Notes: generated by a model not told the origin, from the letters alone. A stretch of 15,774 nt of DNA from Dehalococcoidia bacterium (GCA_030605665.1 JAUWHW010000048.1:1-15774), one strand, 5' to 3'; positions 6,839 to 14,321 are shown, counted from the first letter of the stretch. Translations and numbers: made by a program.

Positions 6839-7972
6839 CTACCATTGAACAAACATGGGCATGATTACATAGACATAGTTGTCCACACCTACAGGACGGA
6901 TAACTCCAGGGCTTGAAGAGGTGGTAATTTCCAGAGCCACTTGAGCTTGGTGAAGGACGCTTAAAACATCAGAGAGATATTTGACGTTAAAGGCAATTTT
7001 GGCTTCTTCTCCATCAACAAGGGCATCAATTTCGCTGACGTTACCACCAACTTCTTCGGCTTGAGCAGAAACAGTCACCTTTCCTGGAGTGAGTTCAGCA
7101 CCTGGGGTGATAACCAAGCGGACGATGCCACTGGCATCGCGGGCAAATATAGAAGACATCTTGATAACTCGAAGAAATTCGCTGGCATCCACTACCGCTC
7201 GAGTGGTATAGCTTTGGGGAATGACCTGAGAGTAATTGGGGAAGGAACCTTGAATAAGCTGGGAGACTAATTCAGCATTTTTGAGGTGGAAAAGAGCCTG
7301 ACTTTTTTGCTGATTTATGGTGATTTCTACCGCCTCCTCTTGGTCGCCAAGAAGGCGATTTAGCTCATTGAGGGTTCTGGCCGGGATGATCACCGTAGCT
7401 TTATCACTGACCGGCGAGTTGAGAGTTGTTTTATAGACAGCTAATCTGAAACCATCGGCGGCCACCAGATTGAATTGCTCACCTTCAAATTCAGTATTAA
7501 TCCCAGTTAGCACCGGGCGAGATTCTTCAGTGGCAGCAGCAAAGACAACCTGTGCGATTCCCTCTCTGAAGGCATCTGCCTCAATATTTGTGGTCACACC
7601 ATCGCTCACCTCAGGGATAGGTGGGAAATCCTGAGCATCAATGCCATTAACATGAGCTTGGAAGCGACCGCTTTTAAACTCCAAGGTGTGGCTGTTAGGG
7701 GGAAGGGTAATTTCAATCAAGTCATTGGGCAAGGAATTAACGAAGTCAATAAGCAACCGAGCCGGAATGGTTATAGCCCCATCCTGTTCTACTTTAGCTC
7801 CAACCCAACACGTGGTAGCCATTTCTAAGTTGGTGGCTGCCAGCTTGAGACGTGATTGCTCACTAGCTAAAAGAATATTTTGAGTGATAGGCAAAGTAGA
7901 CCTGGTGGCTACAGCTCTACCAACTATACCTAGTCCTCGACTCAGATTTTCCTGAAGACAAGATAGTTTCAT
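6839..7972 (-). CDS. dnaN: DNA polymerase III subunit beta (sliding clamp)
   Basis: This 377-residue protein is a normal-length bacterial beta clamp, the ring that tethers DNA polymerase III and repair enzymes to DNA. It starts MKLSCLQENLSRGLGIVGRAV, continues with PITQNILLAS, FPPIPEV near 115-121 and RPVLTGINTEF in the middle domain, and ends with YVIMPMFVQW, the counterpart of the usual C-terminal YVIMPMRL. A strong GGGAGGT (7978-7984) sits 5 nt before the ATG. dnaA and recF are not beside it here, unlike many bacteria. It lies 59 bp after rdgB with its own promoter in the gap. Confidence 0.97.
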   Translation of the reverse strand: MKLSCLQENLSRGLGIVGRAVATRSTLPITQNILLASEQSRLKLAATNLEMATTCWVGAKVEQDGAITIPARLLIDFVNSLPNDLIEITLPPNSHTLEFKSGRFQAHVNGIDAQDFPPIPEVSDGVTTNIEADAFREGIAQVVFAAATEESRPVLTGINTEFEGEQFNLVAADGFRLAVYKTTLNSPVSDKATVIIPARTLNELNRLLGDQEEAVEITINQQKSQALFHLKNAELVSQLIQGSFPNYSQVIPQSYTTRAVVDASEFLRVIKMSSIFARDASGIVRLVITPGAELTPGKVTVSAQAEEVGGNVSEIDALVDGEEAKIAFNVKYLSDVLSVLHQAQVALEITTSSSPGVIRPVGVDNYVYVIMPMFVQW

Positions 7973-7999
7973 AAAATACCTCCCAAAATTATAAGTGAT

Positions 8000-8027
8000 G
8001 CTATACTATCGGCGGCTATAATGTCAA
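8000..8027 (-). promoter_or_regulatory. Promoter of dnaN
   Basis: On the minus strand, TTGACA (8027-8022), a 16-bp spacer and TATAGC (8005-8000) precede dnaN. The predicted start is about 20 nt before the ATG. The element lies just downstream of the rdgB stop, so dnaN can be expressed separately from the upstream cluster. Confidence 0.6.
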
Positions 8028-8031
8028 TAAT

Positions 8032-8628
8032 CTAGCTGTGAAGCCGTTTTAGTACTTGCTCTGCTTTCTGACTAGCTTGACCTCGATGGCTAATTTTGTT
8101 TTTTATCTCCAAAGGAAGTTCAGCCATGGTCTTACCCATTTCAGGAAGGTAAAAAATAGGGTCATAGCCGAAGCCATTTTCTCCTCTAGCCTCAAAGGCA
8201 ATCAGGCCTTGACACTCACCGTGGCATAATTCTAGTTGGCCTTCTGGTGTAGCTATGGCAATAACGCATTTGAAGCGAGCAGTTCGTTTCTCCCAAGGTA
8301 TACCATCGAGTCTAGCTAGAAGGGCTCTTACCTTGTCTGCGTCTGTGGCATCCTTACCGCCAAAGCGAGCCGAATGAATCCCCGGCTCACCGCTAAGAGT
8401 ATCTACCTCAAGTCCTGAGTCATCGGCGAGAGTAACAAGTTGGCTTAGCTCAGCATAAGTAACGGCTTTCGTTCGGGCATTTTGTTCATAGCTATTTCCC
8501 GACTCGGTAGCGACTTTGCTTACCCCACACTCAGCTAATGTAGTTATTTGATAGCCAAGACCAGCAAGAAGAAGGCGATATTCCTTGATTTTCCCTAGAT
8601 TAGTGCTAGCTAAGAGAAGCTTGGGCAT
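8032..8628 (-). CDS. rdgB: XTP/dITP diphosphatase (Ham1/RdgB family)
   Basis: The 198-residue protein hydrolyses non-canonical purine triphosphates (ITP, dITP, XTP) to monophosphates plus pyrophosphate, keeping deaminated bases out of DNA and RNA. All family motifs are present: ASTNLGKIKE at the N-terminus (substrate phosphate binding), ADDSGLEVD near 68-76 (metal and base catalysis), GENGFGYDPIF near 149-159, and KNKISHRGQA near 175-184. The ATG is 8 nt after the FBPase TAA, with CAGGT as ribosome binding site, so it is very probably co-transcribed with fbp. Grouping with dnaN is functionally sensible for DNA maintenance. Confidence 0.97.
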   Translation of the reverse strand: MPKLLLASTNLGKIKEYRLLLAGLGYQITTLAECGVSKVATESGNSYEQNARTKAVTYAELSQLVTLADDSGLEVDTLSGEPGIHSARFGGKDATDADKVRALLARLDGIPWEKRTARFKCVIAIATPEGQLELCHGECQGLIAFEARGENGFGYDPIFYLPEMGKTMAELPLEIKNKISHRGQASQKAEQVLKRLHS

Positions 8629-8636
8629 TTTACCTG

Positions 8637-9731
8637 TTAGATTGATTGGAATTTTGAAGCCAGTCTCTTTGCCACTTCAGGCATGGTGGTATATTCCATT
8701 TCCTCCAGTGGCAAGCGATGAGGCTCAAATGGACCCATACGACGCATGAAATCAGCCATGGTAAATGCTTGCTGACGAGCTAAATCAAAGGATGGGTCAT
8801 TGAAGAGGTCACTAGGGCCGATAAACTCGCCATTTGCCAGTTGAAAACCAGCGGCTATGGCCCTTGGTGGACCGTCGAAACGAATAGCTCTAGCTTCATG
8901 GAAGGAAACAGGTACCAGGGGACCATGGTGAGAGCCTCTCATCCAACCTTTCACTATATTGGGTGAGGCAAAGGGCTCAAGCACCTCCCCCACAGCAGGA
9001 AACTTACCCTGGGACCTGACAATACACACGGGGTCATCCCTACCTACGTATCTGCCGGCGATTAAGGCCAAGCGCTGGGTGGAAGAAGAGGCTGCAATTT
9101 CTCCACTCTCTTTGTGCCGCACTGCCTTAAGAGCATAACGGCTTGGCGAACCCAGGAAACCAAGCAGGTCATAGATTTCTTCAGGAGCATTAAAGATGAT
9201 TTTCTTGGATTCTAGAACATCGTGGACTTCAAAGGTGAAGCCAGAATGCATATTGGAGGCAATTACTAATCCGATAGTGTTAAAAGGGTCAGCGAAGATT
9301 TTATATAAGGGCAAATTCCAAGCGCCAGAAGCAGTCTTATCTGCCATGAATATAACTATAGTTTCAGCTGGACGCTCAGTGAATTGCATCTCAGCCACGC
9401 CGGGCCCCATCCCCCTGACATTGCCAGAGAAGGCGTCGGCTAAAAGGTCTTGTCCTGCACCATGTAGCTTCAGGCTCTTAGCTACGTCGGTGCATTCTAC
9501 GAATGTATCCCAGGCTAATTTATGGATTTTCTCACTATCTTCACCTCGCTGGTGAGTCATTATTAATTGAAGGTCATCGCCACAGGCTGTAACATAACAG
9601 TCGAGGAGCAATCCTCGCCCCTTAGCATGTTCCAGGCTTTCTTTAGCTCTTTGTATTACATCTGGATGGGAGCTGGAGTGTCCCACATAACCACCAACAT
9701 CGGCTTTAATAACGCTTAAAGTTATATCCAT
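8637..9731 (-). CDS. fbp: Archaeal-type fructose-1,6-bisphosphate aldolase/phosphatase family (class V FBPase), Schiff-base Lys replaced
   Basis: This enzyme family carries out gluconeogenic fructose-1,6-bisphosphate formation and dephosphorylation in archaea and some anaerobic bacteria. Metal- and substrate-binding motifs are clear: IKADVGGYVGH near 8-18, CGDDLQLIMTH near 50-60, FSGNVRGMGPGVAEM, MADKT, NLPLYKIFADPFNT, RFDGPPR and PHRL...MEYTT. The loop that is usually YVGKDDP in bifunctional enzymes reads YVGRDDP here (Arg codon 9041-9039). The Lys at this place (Lys232 of the Sulfolobus tokodaii enzyme) forms the aldolase Schiff base, so aldolase activity is doubtful while the Tyr and Asp residues remain. 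Two adjacent ATGs occur: AAGGAGG (9737-9743) lies 2 nt from the first (9734) and 5 nt from the second (9731), so I chose the second, which also fits family numbering. It follows cobO by 15 nt. Confidence 0.93.
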   Translation of the reverse strand: MDITLSVIKADVGGYVGHSSSHPDVIQRAKESLEHAKGRGLLLDCYVTACGDDLQLIMTHQRGEDSEKIHKLAWDTFVECTDVAKSLKLHGAGQDLLADAFSGNVRGMGPGVAEMQFTERPAETIVIFMADKTASGAWNLPLYKIFADPFNTIGLVIASNMHSGFTFEVHDVLESKKIIFNAPEEIYDLLGFLGSPSRYALKAVRHKESGEIAASSSTQRLALIAGRYVGRDDPVCIVRSQGKFPAVGEVLEPFASPNIVKGWMRGSHHGPLVPVSFHEARAIRFDGPPRAIAAGFQLANGEFIGPSDLFNDPSFDLARQQAFTMADFMRRMGPFEPHRLPLEEMEYTTMPEVAKRLASKFQSI

Positions 9732-9746
9732 CATACCCTCCTTTAC

Positions 9747-10307
9747 TTAATAGTCAATGCCCTTACGGGCTAATATCCCCTTGTCGTAGGGATGCTTTAC
9801 CTTGGTCATATTAGTTACTAGATCAGCTAGGTTGATGAGCTTTTCATCGGCATAGCGCCCGGTGAGGATGAGTTCTACCCCTTCAGGTTTTTCCTGTATT
9901 AGCTTTATTACCTCATTAATGTCAATAAGCTTCCAGGCTACAGATACATTGATTTCATCAAGGATTACTATATCGTAATCTTTGCTAAGAATCGCTTTCC
10001 TAGCTGCATCTAGAGCCTTTTTTGCCTCCTCTTTATCAGCCTCAGTTACATTGCTTGGATCAACAAAAGTCTCCTGTCCAAATCTAGCAAAAGTGACATT
10101 TGGCAATTGCGATAAAGCCTTCTGTTCCCCATAAGGGAAGCTGCCTTTCATAAAGAACACAATGAAGACTTTTAAGCCATGCCCTAAAGCTCTGAGCGTT
10201 ACCCCCAAAGCAGCTGATGTTTTTCCTTTGCCATCACCAGTAAAGATTTTCACCAAACCTTCGCCACAAGTCCCCCGAGAGCTGCTTATTAGGTTACCTG
10301 ATAGCAC
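9747..10307 (-). CDS. cobO: Cob(I)yrinic acid a,c-diamide adenosyltransferase (CobA/CobO/BtuR type)
   Basis: The enzyme transfers the adenosyl group of ATP to cob(I)alamin or a corrinoid precursor, making adenosylcobalamin-type cofactors. Visible motifs are the P-loop TGDGKGKTSAALG near 23-35, VILDEIN near 114-120, LILTGRYA near 146-153 and the typical ending HPYDKGILARKGIDY. Length (186) is usual for the family if a short N-terminal extension is real. The GTG at 10307 lacks a Shine-Dalgarno and lies at about +1 of a candidate promoter. An in-frame GTG at 10253, preceded by GAAGG, would give the normal family N-terminus (VKIFTGDG). The true start is therefore unresolved. The gene fits an organism with corrinoid-dependent enzymes, such as the radical SAM protein at 4204. 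Confidence 0.93.
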   Translation of the reverse strand: MLSGNLISSSRGTCGEGLVKIFTGDGKGKTSAALGVTLRALGHGLKVFIVFFMKGSFPYGEQKALSQLPNVTFARFGQETFVDPSNVTEADKEEAKKALDAARKAILSKDYDIVILDEINVSVAWKLIDINEVIKLIQEKPEGVELILTGRYADEKLINLADLVTNMTKVKHPYDKGILARKGIDY

Positions 10308-10313
10308 TCGTTC

Positions 10314-10343
10314 AGTTTAGCAAGTGGAAGGACTGGAGGTCAA
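10314..10343 (-). promoter_or_regulatory. Possible promoter of the cobO-fbp-rdgB cluster
   Basis: On the minus strand, TTGACC (10343-10338), an 18-bp spacer and TAAACT (10319-10314) give 5/6 and 4/6 matches. The predicted +1 falls at about the GTG at 10307. This would mean a leaderless start there, or a 54-nt leader to the GTG at 10253. Confidence 0.4.
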
Positions 10344-10378
10344 GTAACCTTTCTTTACAGCTTAAGTCCACAGTGACC

Positions 10379-11020
10379 TCAGCTACTTTGTGAGATAAAA
10401 ATTAACCCCTCTTCCTCATTGCCTAAAACGTCCACCATCTTCTGGCGATAGAGGAAAGCAGTGTAAGCTGCTATAGCAGCATCGCAGATGTCATGGTTGA
10501 AAATGCCCAAGTATGGATTGAGAGCTGGCAAAAGGTTCCTTAGATGTCCTTTAAGGAGGGCTATTCCTTGAGGTGTATTTTTTCTTGGCATGTTCTTACC
10601 AAAAAGGCGAGCTTTGCTGGCATAAGGATAAATTTCAATAACCTCAAATCCCATTTGACAAAGCTTATTCTTGAGTCTGATGCCGCGATAAATCAAAGGT
10701 TTAATAAAAGTCTTCTTCGTAGTGGGATAGCAGGGAATTCCCTGCTGCCTCAGTTCTTGGTCACATTGCCTGTTTTTCTTCTTCGACTTTGGTTGACAAC
10801 TACAGCCCTCTTCGAGGCAGCATAGCCCCAATGGCAAGCTCAAAGGAGCATCAATGGCTATTATCTTTGGAGAATAGAAATTTGTTATGTCAATAATATC
10901 GCTATCCCTAGCTAAAAAGCCTAGGTAAACCAGCTGTAGCTTGTCATCCAAGCCTAGACAGGCGCTAGGTTTGGTTTCAGTTGAGGTCAAATCGATGCCG
11001 AAAACTATAAGATCCTTCAC
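10379..11020 (-). CDS. DUF429 family protein (RNase H-like fold, predicted nuclease)
   Basis: The 213-residue protein matches the DUF429 pattern. An N-terminal FGIDLTS holds Asp10, AIDAPLSLP holds Asp57, a central Arg/Cys region is followed by a TTKK segment, EIYP holds Glu129, and HDICDAAIAAYTA holds Asp177 and Asp180. These acidic residues sit where an RNase H-type fold binds metal, and the family is annotated as a predicted nuclease, with no firm biochemical role that I know of. An unusual cysteine-rich stretch, CCLEEGCSC (67-75), with Cys86 and Cys97 nearby, could bind metal. Translation begins at GTG with a weak AGGGT 7 nt upstream. The upstream sequence is a repeat-like element, and cobO begins 71 nt downstream. 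Confidence 0.85.
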   Translation of the reverse strand: MKDLIVFGIDLTSTETKPSACLGLDDKLQLVYLGFLARDSDIIDITNFYSPKIIAIDAPLSLPLGLCCLEEGCSCQPKSKKKNRQCDQELRQQGIPCYPTTKKTFIKPLIYRGIRLKNKLCQMGFEVIEIYPYASKARLFGKNMPRKNTPQGIALLKGHLRNLLPALNPYLGIFNHDICDAAIAAYTAFLYRQKMVDVLGNEEEGLIFISQSS

Positions 11021-11030
11021 GGAGTTTACC

Positions 11031-11118
11031 CTGAGCGAGATTCTTTCCCTTTACTTTGTTCTAGATTCTTCGTCGCTCCACTCCTCAGAATGACAGAAGG
11101 CGAAGGGCTCAGGACAGG
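11031..11118. repeat. Dispersed-repeat-like intergenic sequence
   Basis: The gap between the dehydrogenase and DUF429 genes contains AGATTCTTCGTCGCTCCACT (11063-11082) running into CTCAGAATGACA (11084-11095), plus an AGATTCTT copy at 11038-11045, and then CGAAGGGCTCAGGACAGG (11101-11118). I recognise these strings as close to short intergenic repeats seen widely in bacterial and Chloroflexi genomes (AGATTCTTCGC...CTCAGAATGACA and the CCTTCG...GCTCAGG type). The last piece includes the TGA stop of the dehydrogenase gene. No gene is seen here. Copy number needs genome context. Confidence 0.5.
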
Positions 11119-12506
11119 TTTTTACCCAACCTCTTTAGTATCTCTCTAGCTGTCACTACCCCTGAAGCTGAAGCCTGGACTAAGCCTCGACTTGTACCGG
11201 CACCGTCGCAAGCAGCAAACATATTACTAATTTCGGTTTCTAAGCAAGGAGTCAACTTCAATTGGCTGGAGTAAAACTTAACCTCAGTTCCGTAAAGCAA
11301 AGTGTGTGGAGAAGCAACCCCGGGGACTAGTTTATCCATATTTTGGAGCATCTCTACTATCCCTTTAAGGTAGCGGTAGGGGAGAGCGAAGCTTAAATCT
11401 CCTGGAGTTGCTGCTTTCAAGCTTGGCTCTATGAGGCTGCGTTGTATGCGAGCTTTTGTGGAACGGCGGCCATCCATTAAATCTCCTAGACGTTGCACCA
11501 AGACTCCACCGCTAAGAATATTAGCCAAGCGGGCTAGGTATTTGCCATAGGCGATGGGCTCATGGAAAGGCTCAGTGAAGGTGGTGCTTACTAGAATAGC
11601 AAAATTGGTATTCTTCGTTTTATGCCCTGCATAACCGGTGCCATTAACTGTAATTACTGGGTCAGCGCCCCCCGTAGATTCCATAATCACCTCACCCCCT
11701 GGGCACATACAGAATGTTCTAACTCGGTCATCAAAACTCCTGGAGTAGAACTCAAGCTTTGATTCATATAGCACTGAAGTTAGTTCTTCTACGATTACTG
11801 ATGGTACTTCTACCCTCACACCAACATCTATAGGATTAGAATTAAGGCTAAGTTTGAGCTGTTTGGCTTCATTAGTTAGCCACTCTGACCCTTCTCTCCC
11901 CGGGGCTAAAATCAAGTAGGAGCAATTCAATCTTTCACCATTATTGGTCTCAATAGTTCTGACCCTCCCGTCTTCAACTATGATGCTCTTAACCGCTGTT
12001 CTTAGCTTTATGTCTATTTTAGATGATAGCTGCTTCTGCATAGCCCTTAATATCTGACGGCAACGCTCTGTTCCTAGATGGCGTAATTTAACCGGGATTA
12101 GTTTGAGTCCAGATAAGATAGCTCGACGCTCCAGCTCAGTTACCTTTTCTCCTGTTCCGTAAACTTCGTGTGGAGCGCCAAATTTGAGATAAATGCTGTC
12201 AACATAGTCAACAAGCACTTTGGCCTGATCAAAGCCGATTAGCTCCTTGAGTGGGCCACCTACTTCTGTGGATAAAGTCAATTTACCATCGCTGAAAGCC
12301 CCGGCGCCTCCGAAACCACTTACTAGATGGCAAGGGGAGCAAAATATACAGCTCCCACCTCCTTCTTGAATGGGGCAAATGCGAGCATCAATTTCTCTGC
12401 CTTTGTCTAGAAGCAAAACATCAATGCCAGCATGAGACAACTCTAAGCTAGCAAAGATGCCTGCTGGACCGCCACCCACTATGATAACATCATATTTTTT
12501 AGTCAT
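11109..12506 (-). CDS. FAD-dependent dehydrogenase (COG2509-like NAD(P)/FAD-dependent oxidoreductase)
   Basis: From the ATG chosen here the protein is 465 residues. The N-terminal VIIVGGGPAGIFASLELSHAG is a classical FAD ADP-binding GxGxxG motif ending in LLLDKG. The family-typical SGFGGAGAFSDGKLTLS follows. The C-terminal half carries FAACDGAGTSRGLVQASASG, the second FAD-contact motif of this group. A cysteine segment, CPIQEGGGSCIFCSPC, precedes the GGAGAFSDGK motif and may be a metal or redox site. The substrate is unknown. A longer frame could start at TTG (12524), but this codon lies inside a TATAAT element, so the ATG at 12506 is preferred. It is divergent from rsmA. The stop lies in a repeat-like sequence. 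Confidence 0.9.
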   Translation of the reverse strand: MTKKYDVIIVGGGPAGIFASLELSHAGIDVLLLDKGREIDARICPIQEGGGSCIFCSPCHLVSGFGGAGAFSDGKLTLSTEVGGPLKELIGFDQAKVLVDYVDSIYLKFGAPHEVYGTGEKVTELERRAILSGLKLIPVKLRHLGTERCRQILRAMQKQLSSKIDIKLRTAVKSIIVEDGRVRTIETNNGERLNCSYLILAPGREGSEWLTNEAKQLKLSLNSNPIDVGVRVEVPSVIVEELTSVLYESKLEFYSRSFDDRVRTFCMCPGGEVIMESTGGADPVITVNGTGYAGHKTKNTNFAILVSTTFTEPFHEPIAYGKYLARLANILSGGVLVQRLGDLMDGRRSTKARIQRSLIEPSLKAATPGDLSFALPYRYLKGIVEMLQNMDKLVPGVASPHTLLYGTEVKFYSSQLKLTPCLETEISNMFAACDGAGTSRGLVQASASGVVTAREILKRLGKNLS

Positions 12507-12523
12507 TCTTAATGAACCCGCCA

Positions 12524-12529
12524 ATTATA
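12524..12529 (-). promoter_or_regulatory. -10 element of the FAD-dependent dehydrogenase gene
   Basis: A perfect TATAAT on the minus strand ends 17 nt before the ATG at 12506, predicting a leader of only about 10 nt. No convincing -35 is visible. It rules against the upstream TTG start. Confidence 0.35.
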
Positions 12530-12540
12530 TGCCTTCAGAG

Positions 12541-12569
12541 TTGATATAGCTAGTTTTTACAGGTAATAT
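12541..12569 (+). promoter_or_regulatory. Promoter of rsmA-ispE
   Basis: TTGATA (12541-12546), a 17-bp spacer and TAATAT (12564-12569) give 5/6 and 4/6 matches. The predicted start lies only about 6-8 nt before the GTG at 12583, so the mRNA would be nearly leaderless. This agrees with the missing Shine-Dalgarno. Confidence 0.5.
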
Positions 12570-12582
12570 TTCCAATTACGTA

Positions 12583-13440
12583 GTGGAAGTATCTCAAGTT
12601 AAAGCCTTACTTCGCCAGTCTGGCCTTAAGGCAAAAAAGAGGTTAGGACAGCATTTTCTTGTTGATGAAGATGTATTGGAGTGCATTTTATCTGCTGCTG
12701 AACTTAGCCATGGAGACATCGTAGTCGAGGTAGGGCCAGGCTTAGGTATACTGACTAAAAGGCTAGCTGAGACGGCAAGCGAGGTTATTGCTGTAGAGCT
12801 TGATTCCAAACTAGTTAGCATGTTGATAAAAAGGATGGGTCCTTTCCCCAATGTTAGAATTATCCATGCAGATATACTCAAAATTGCTCCTCAACAACTT
12901 CTAGAGGATTATTTAACTACCCCCGAGTTGGGCCCAGGTTATAAAGTAGTGGCCAATCTTCCTTACTATATTACTTCTCCTATCCTTCGTCACTTTTTGG
13001 AGGCTTGGCTAAAGCCCTCGTTAATGGTAATAATGGTGCAAAAGGAAGTTGGCGAGGCTATAGCCGCTAACCCCGGTAAGATGAGCTTGCTCACAGTAGC
13101 TACTCAATTTTATAGTAAGCCCACTGTCATAACCTATGTGCTAGCGAAAAGCTTCTATCCACCACCGAAGGTAGATTCGGTTGTTTTACGCCTTGATATT
13201 CACCCCAAACCGCCTATAGAGGTCTCCGATGTTAACGGTTTTTTTGATATAGTTAACTGCGGCTTTAGATCACGTCGTAAGCAGCTTCATAACTCCTTGG
13301 CTCAAGCTCTGGGGATACCACCTACCCAGGTTGCTTCCTTGCTGGGAAAGGCTGGTATAGAAGCTAAACGACGCGCTGAAACCCTCAGTCTAGAAGAATG
13401 GAGAGAGCTATGGCAGGTTTTCGCTCCTTTTAGGAAATAA
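12583..13440 (+). CDS. rsmA: 16S rRNA (adenine(1518)-N(6)/adenine(1519)-N(6))-dimethyltransferase
   Basis: The 285-residue KsgA/RsmA enzyme dimethylates two adjacent adenines in the 3' terminal helix of 16S rRNA, a late step of small-subunit assembly. Motifs in order: KKRLGQHFLVDE near 18-29, VEVGPGLGILTKRL (SAM-binding motif I) near 48-61, VELD near 71-74, HADIL, the catalytic ANLPYYITSPIL near 124-135 (NLPY), FYPPPKVDSVVLRL near 191-204, and the C-terminal FRSRRKQLHNSL. Translation starts at GTG; no other in-frame start fits the family N-terminus and no Shine-Dalgarno is seen. ispE follows after 5 nt, so the two are one operon. Confidence 0.97.
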   Translation: MEVSQVKALLRQSGLKAKKRLGQHFLVDEDVLECILSAAELSHGDIVVEVGPGLGILTKRLAETASEVIAVELDSKLVSMLIKRMGPFPNVRIIHADILKIAPQQLLEDYLTTPELGPGYKVVANLPYYITSPILRHFLEAWLKPSLMVIMVQKEVGEAIAANPGKMSLLTVATQFYSKPTVITYVLAKSFYPPPKVDSVVLRLDIHPKPPIEVSDVNGFFDIVNCGFRSRRKQLHNSLAQALGIPPTQVASLLGKAGIEAKRRAETLSLEEWRELWQVFAPFRK

Positions 13441-13445
13441 TTACT

Positions 13446-14297
13446 ATGCTGACTGTTTACGCACCAGCCAAAATAAACCTTGTTCTCGAGGTGCTGGGAA
13501 AATACAATGATTATCACCAAATCTCAAGCATTCTTCAGACAATAAATCTATACGATATTCTTAATTTTAAGCTGGCTGAGGAAATATCCTTTAGGTGCAG
13601 CGAGCCAAGCTTGGAACATAATAATTTGGTAACGGCAGCTGCCATGCTTCTTAAAAAAGAGGCAAAGTATGACAGAGGAGTACAAATTGAGCTTTGCAAG
13701 AATATACCCTGGGGAGTGGGATTAGGTGGTGGCAGTAGTGACGCTGCTGCTGCTCTTTTGACGCTTAACGAGCTTTGGGGGCTGAAACTATCAATTCCTA
13801 AGTTAGTTCATTTAGCAGCTAAGTTAGGTTCAGACGTCCCCTTTTTTATTTATAGAGGCACAGCGTTAGTAGAGAAGAAGGGGGGAAAGATAACCCCATT
13901 GCCATCTTTATATCCAACTTGCTTTGTTTTGTTGGTGCCACCATTACCTAAAATCCATGACAAAACAAAGCAACTCTATGGTAAATTGAATGCTAGTTAT
14001 TTTACTAAGGGACAATTTGTTCGCGCGGCCTTGCTATCTTTAAAGCAAGGAAAAGCGATTCCCCCATCTCTTATGTTCAATGTGTTTGAAAAAGTGGCTT
14101 TTGATTCCTTCCCTAAGCTTAACGAATATAAAAAGCGATTTGAGGAAGTTGGAGCCTCAAGTGTTCATCTAGCTGGTTCTGGGCCATGCCTCTTTACTCT
14201 TGTCTACGAGGCGGGGGAAGCCAACAAGCTGTGTTTACGCCTGAGAAAGCAAGGACTGGAATGCTATGTAGCATTTTCTCTTCCCGAGGGTAGCTAG
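13446..14297 (+). CDS. ispE: 4-diphosphocytidyl-2-C-methyl-D-erythritol kinase
   Basis: This GHMP-family kinase phosphorylates the 2-hydroxyl of CDP-methylerythritol in the MEP isoprenoid pathway. The 283-residue length is normal. PAKINL near 7-12 holds the catalytic Lys9. NDYHQI near 21-26 replaces the usual PDGYHE with the His kept. IPWGVGLGGGSSDAAAAL near 87-104 is the ATP-binding loop, LGSDVPFF near 127-134 holds the catalytic Asp130, and AGSGPCLF lies near the C-terminus. The AGGA in the last codons of rsmA serves as its ribosome binding site. The linkage of rsmA and ispE recurs in many bacteria. The MEP pathway is consistent with Chloroflexota. Confidence 0.96.
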   Translation: MLTVYAPAKINLVLEVLGKYNDYHQISSILQTINLYDILNFKLAEEISFRCSEPSLEHNNLVTAAAMLLKKEAKYDRGVQIELCKNIPWGVGLGGGSSDAAAALLTLNELWGLKLSIPKLVHLAAKLGSDVPFFIYRGTALVEKKGGKITPLPSLYPTCFVLLVPPLPKIHDKTKQLYGKLNASYFTKGQFVRAALLSLKQGKAIPPSLMFNVFEKVAFDSFPKLNEYKKRFEEVGASSVHLAGSGPCLFTLVYEAGEANKLCLRLRKQGLECYVAFSLPEGS

Positions 14298-14321
14298 GTG
14301 GCTAATTTAGTCATAAGTGAA

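Noticed and set aside
10308..10378. Possible cobalamin riboswitch before cobO
   Set aside because: The gap is only 71 bases and I see no B12-box-like core or enough room for the aptamer.
12522..12524. TTG as start of the FAD-dependent dehydrogenase
   Set aside because: The codon overlaps a perfect TATAAT, and the ATG at 12506 directly precedes the FAD-binding fold.
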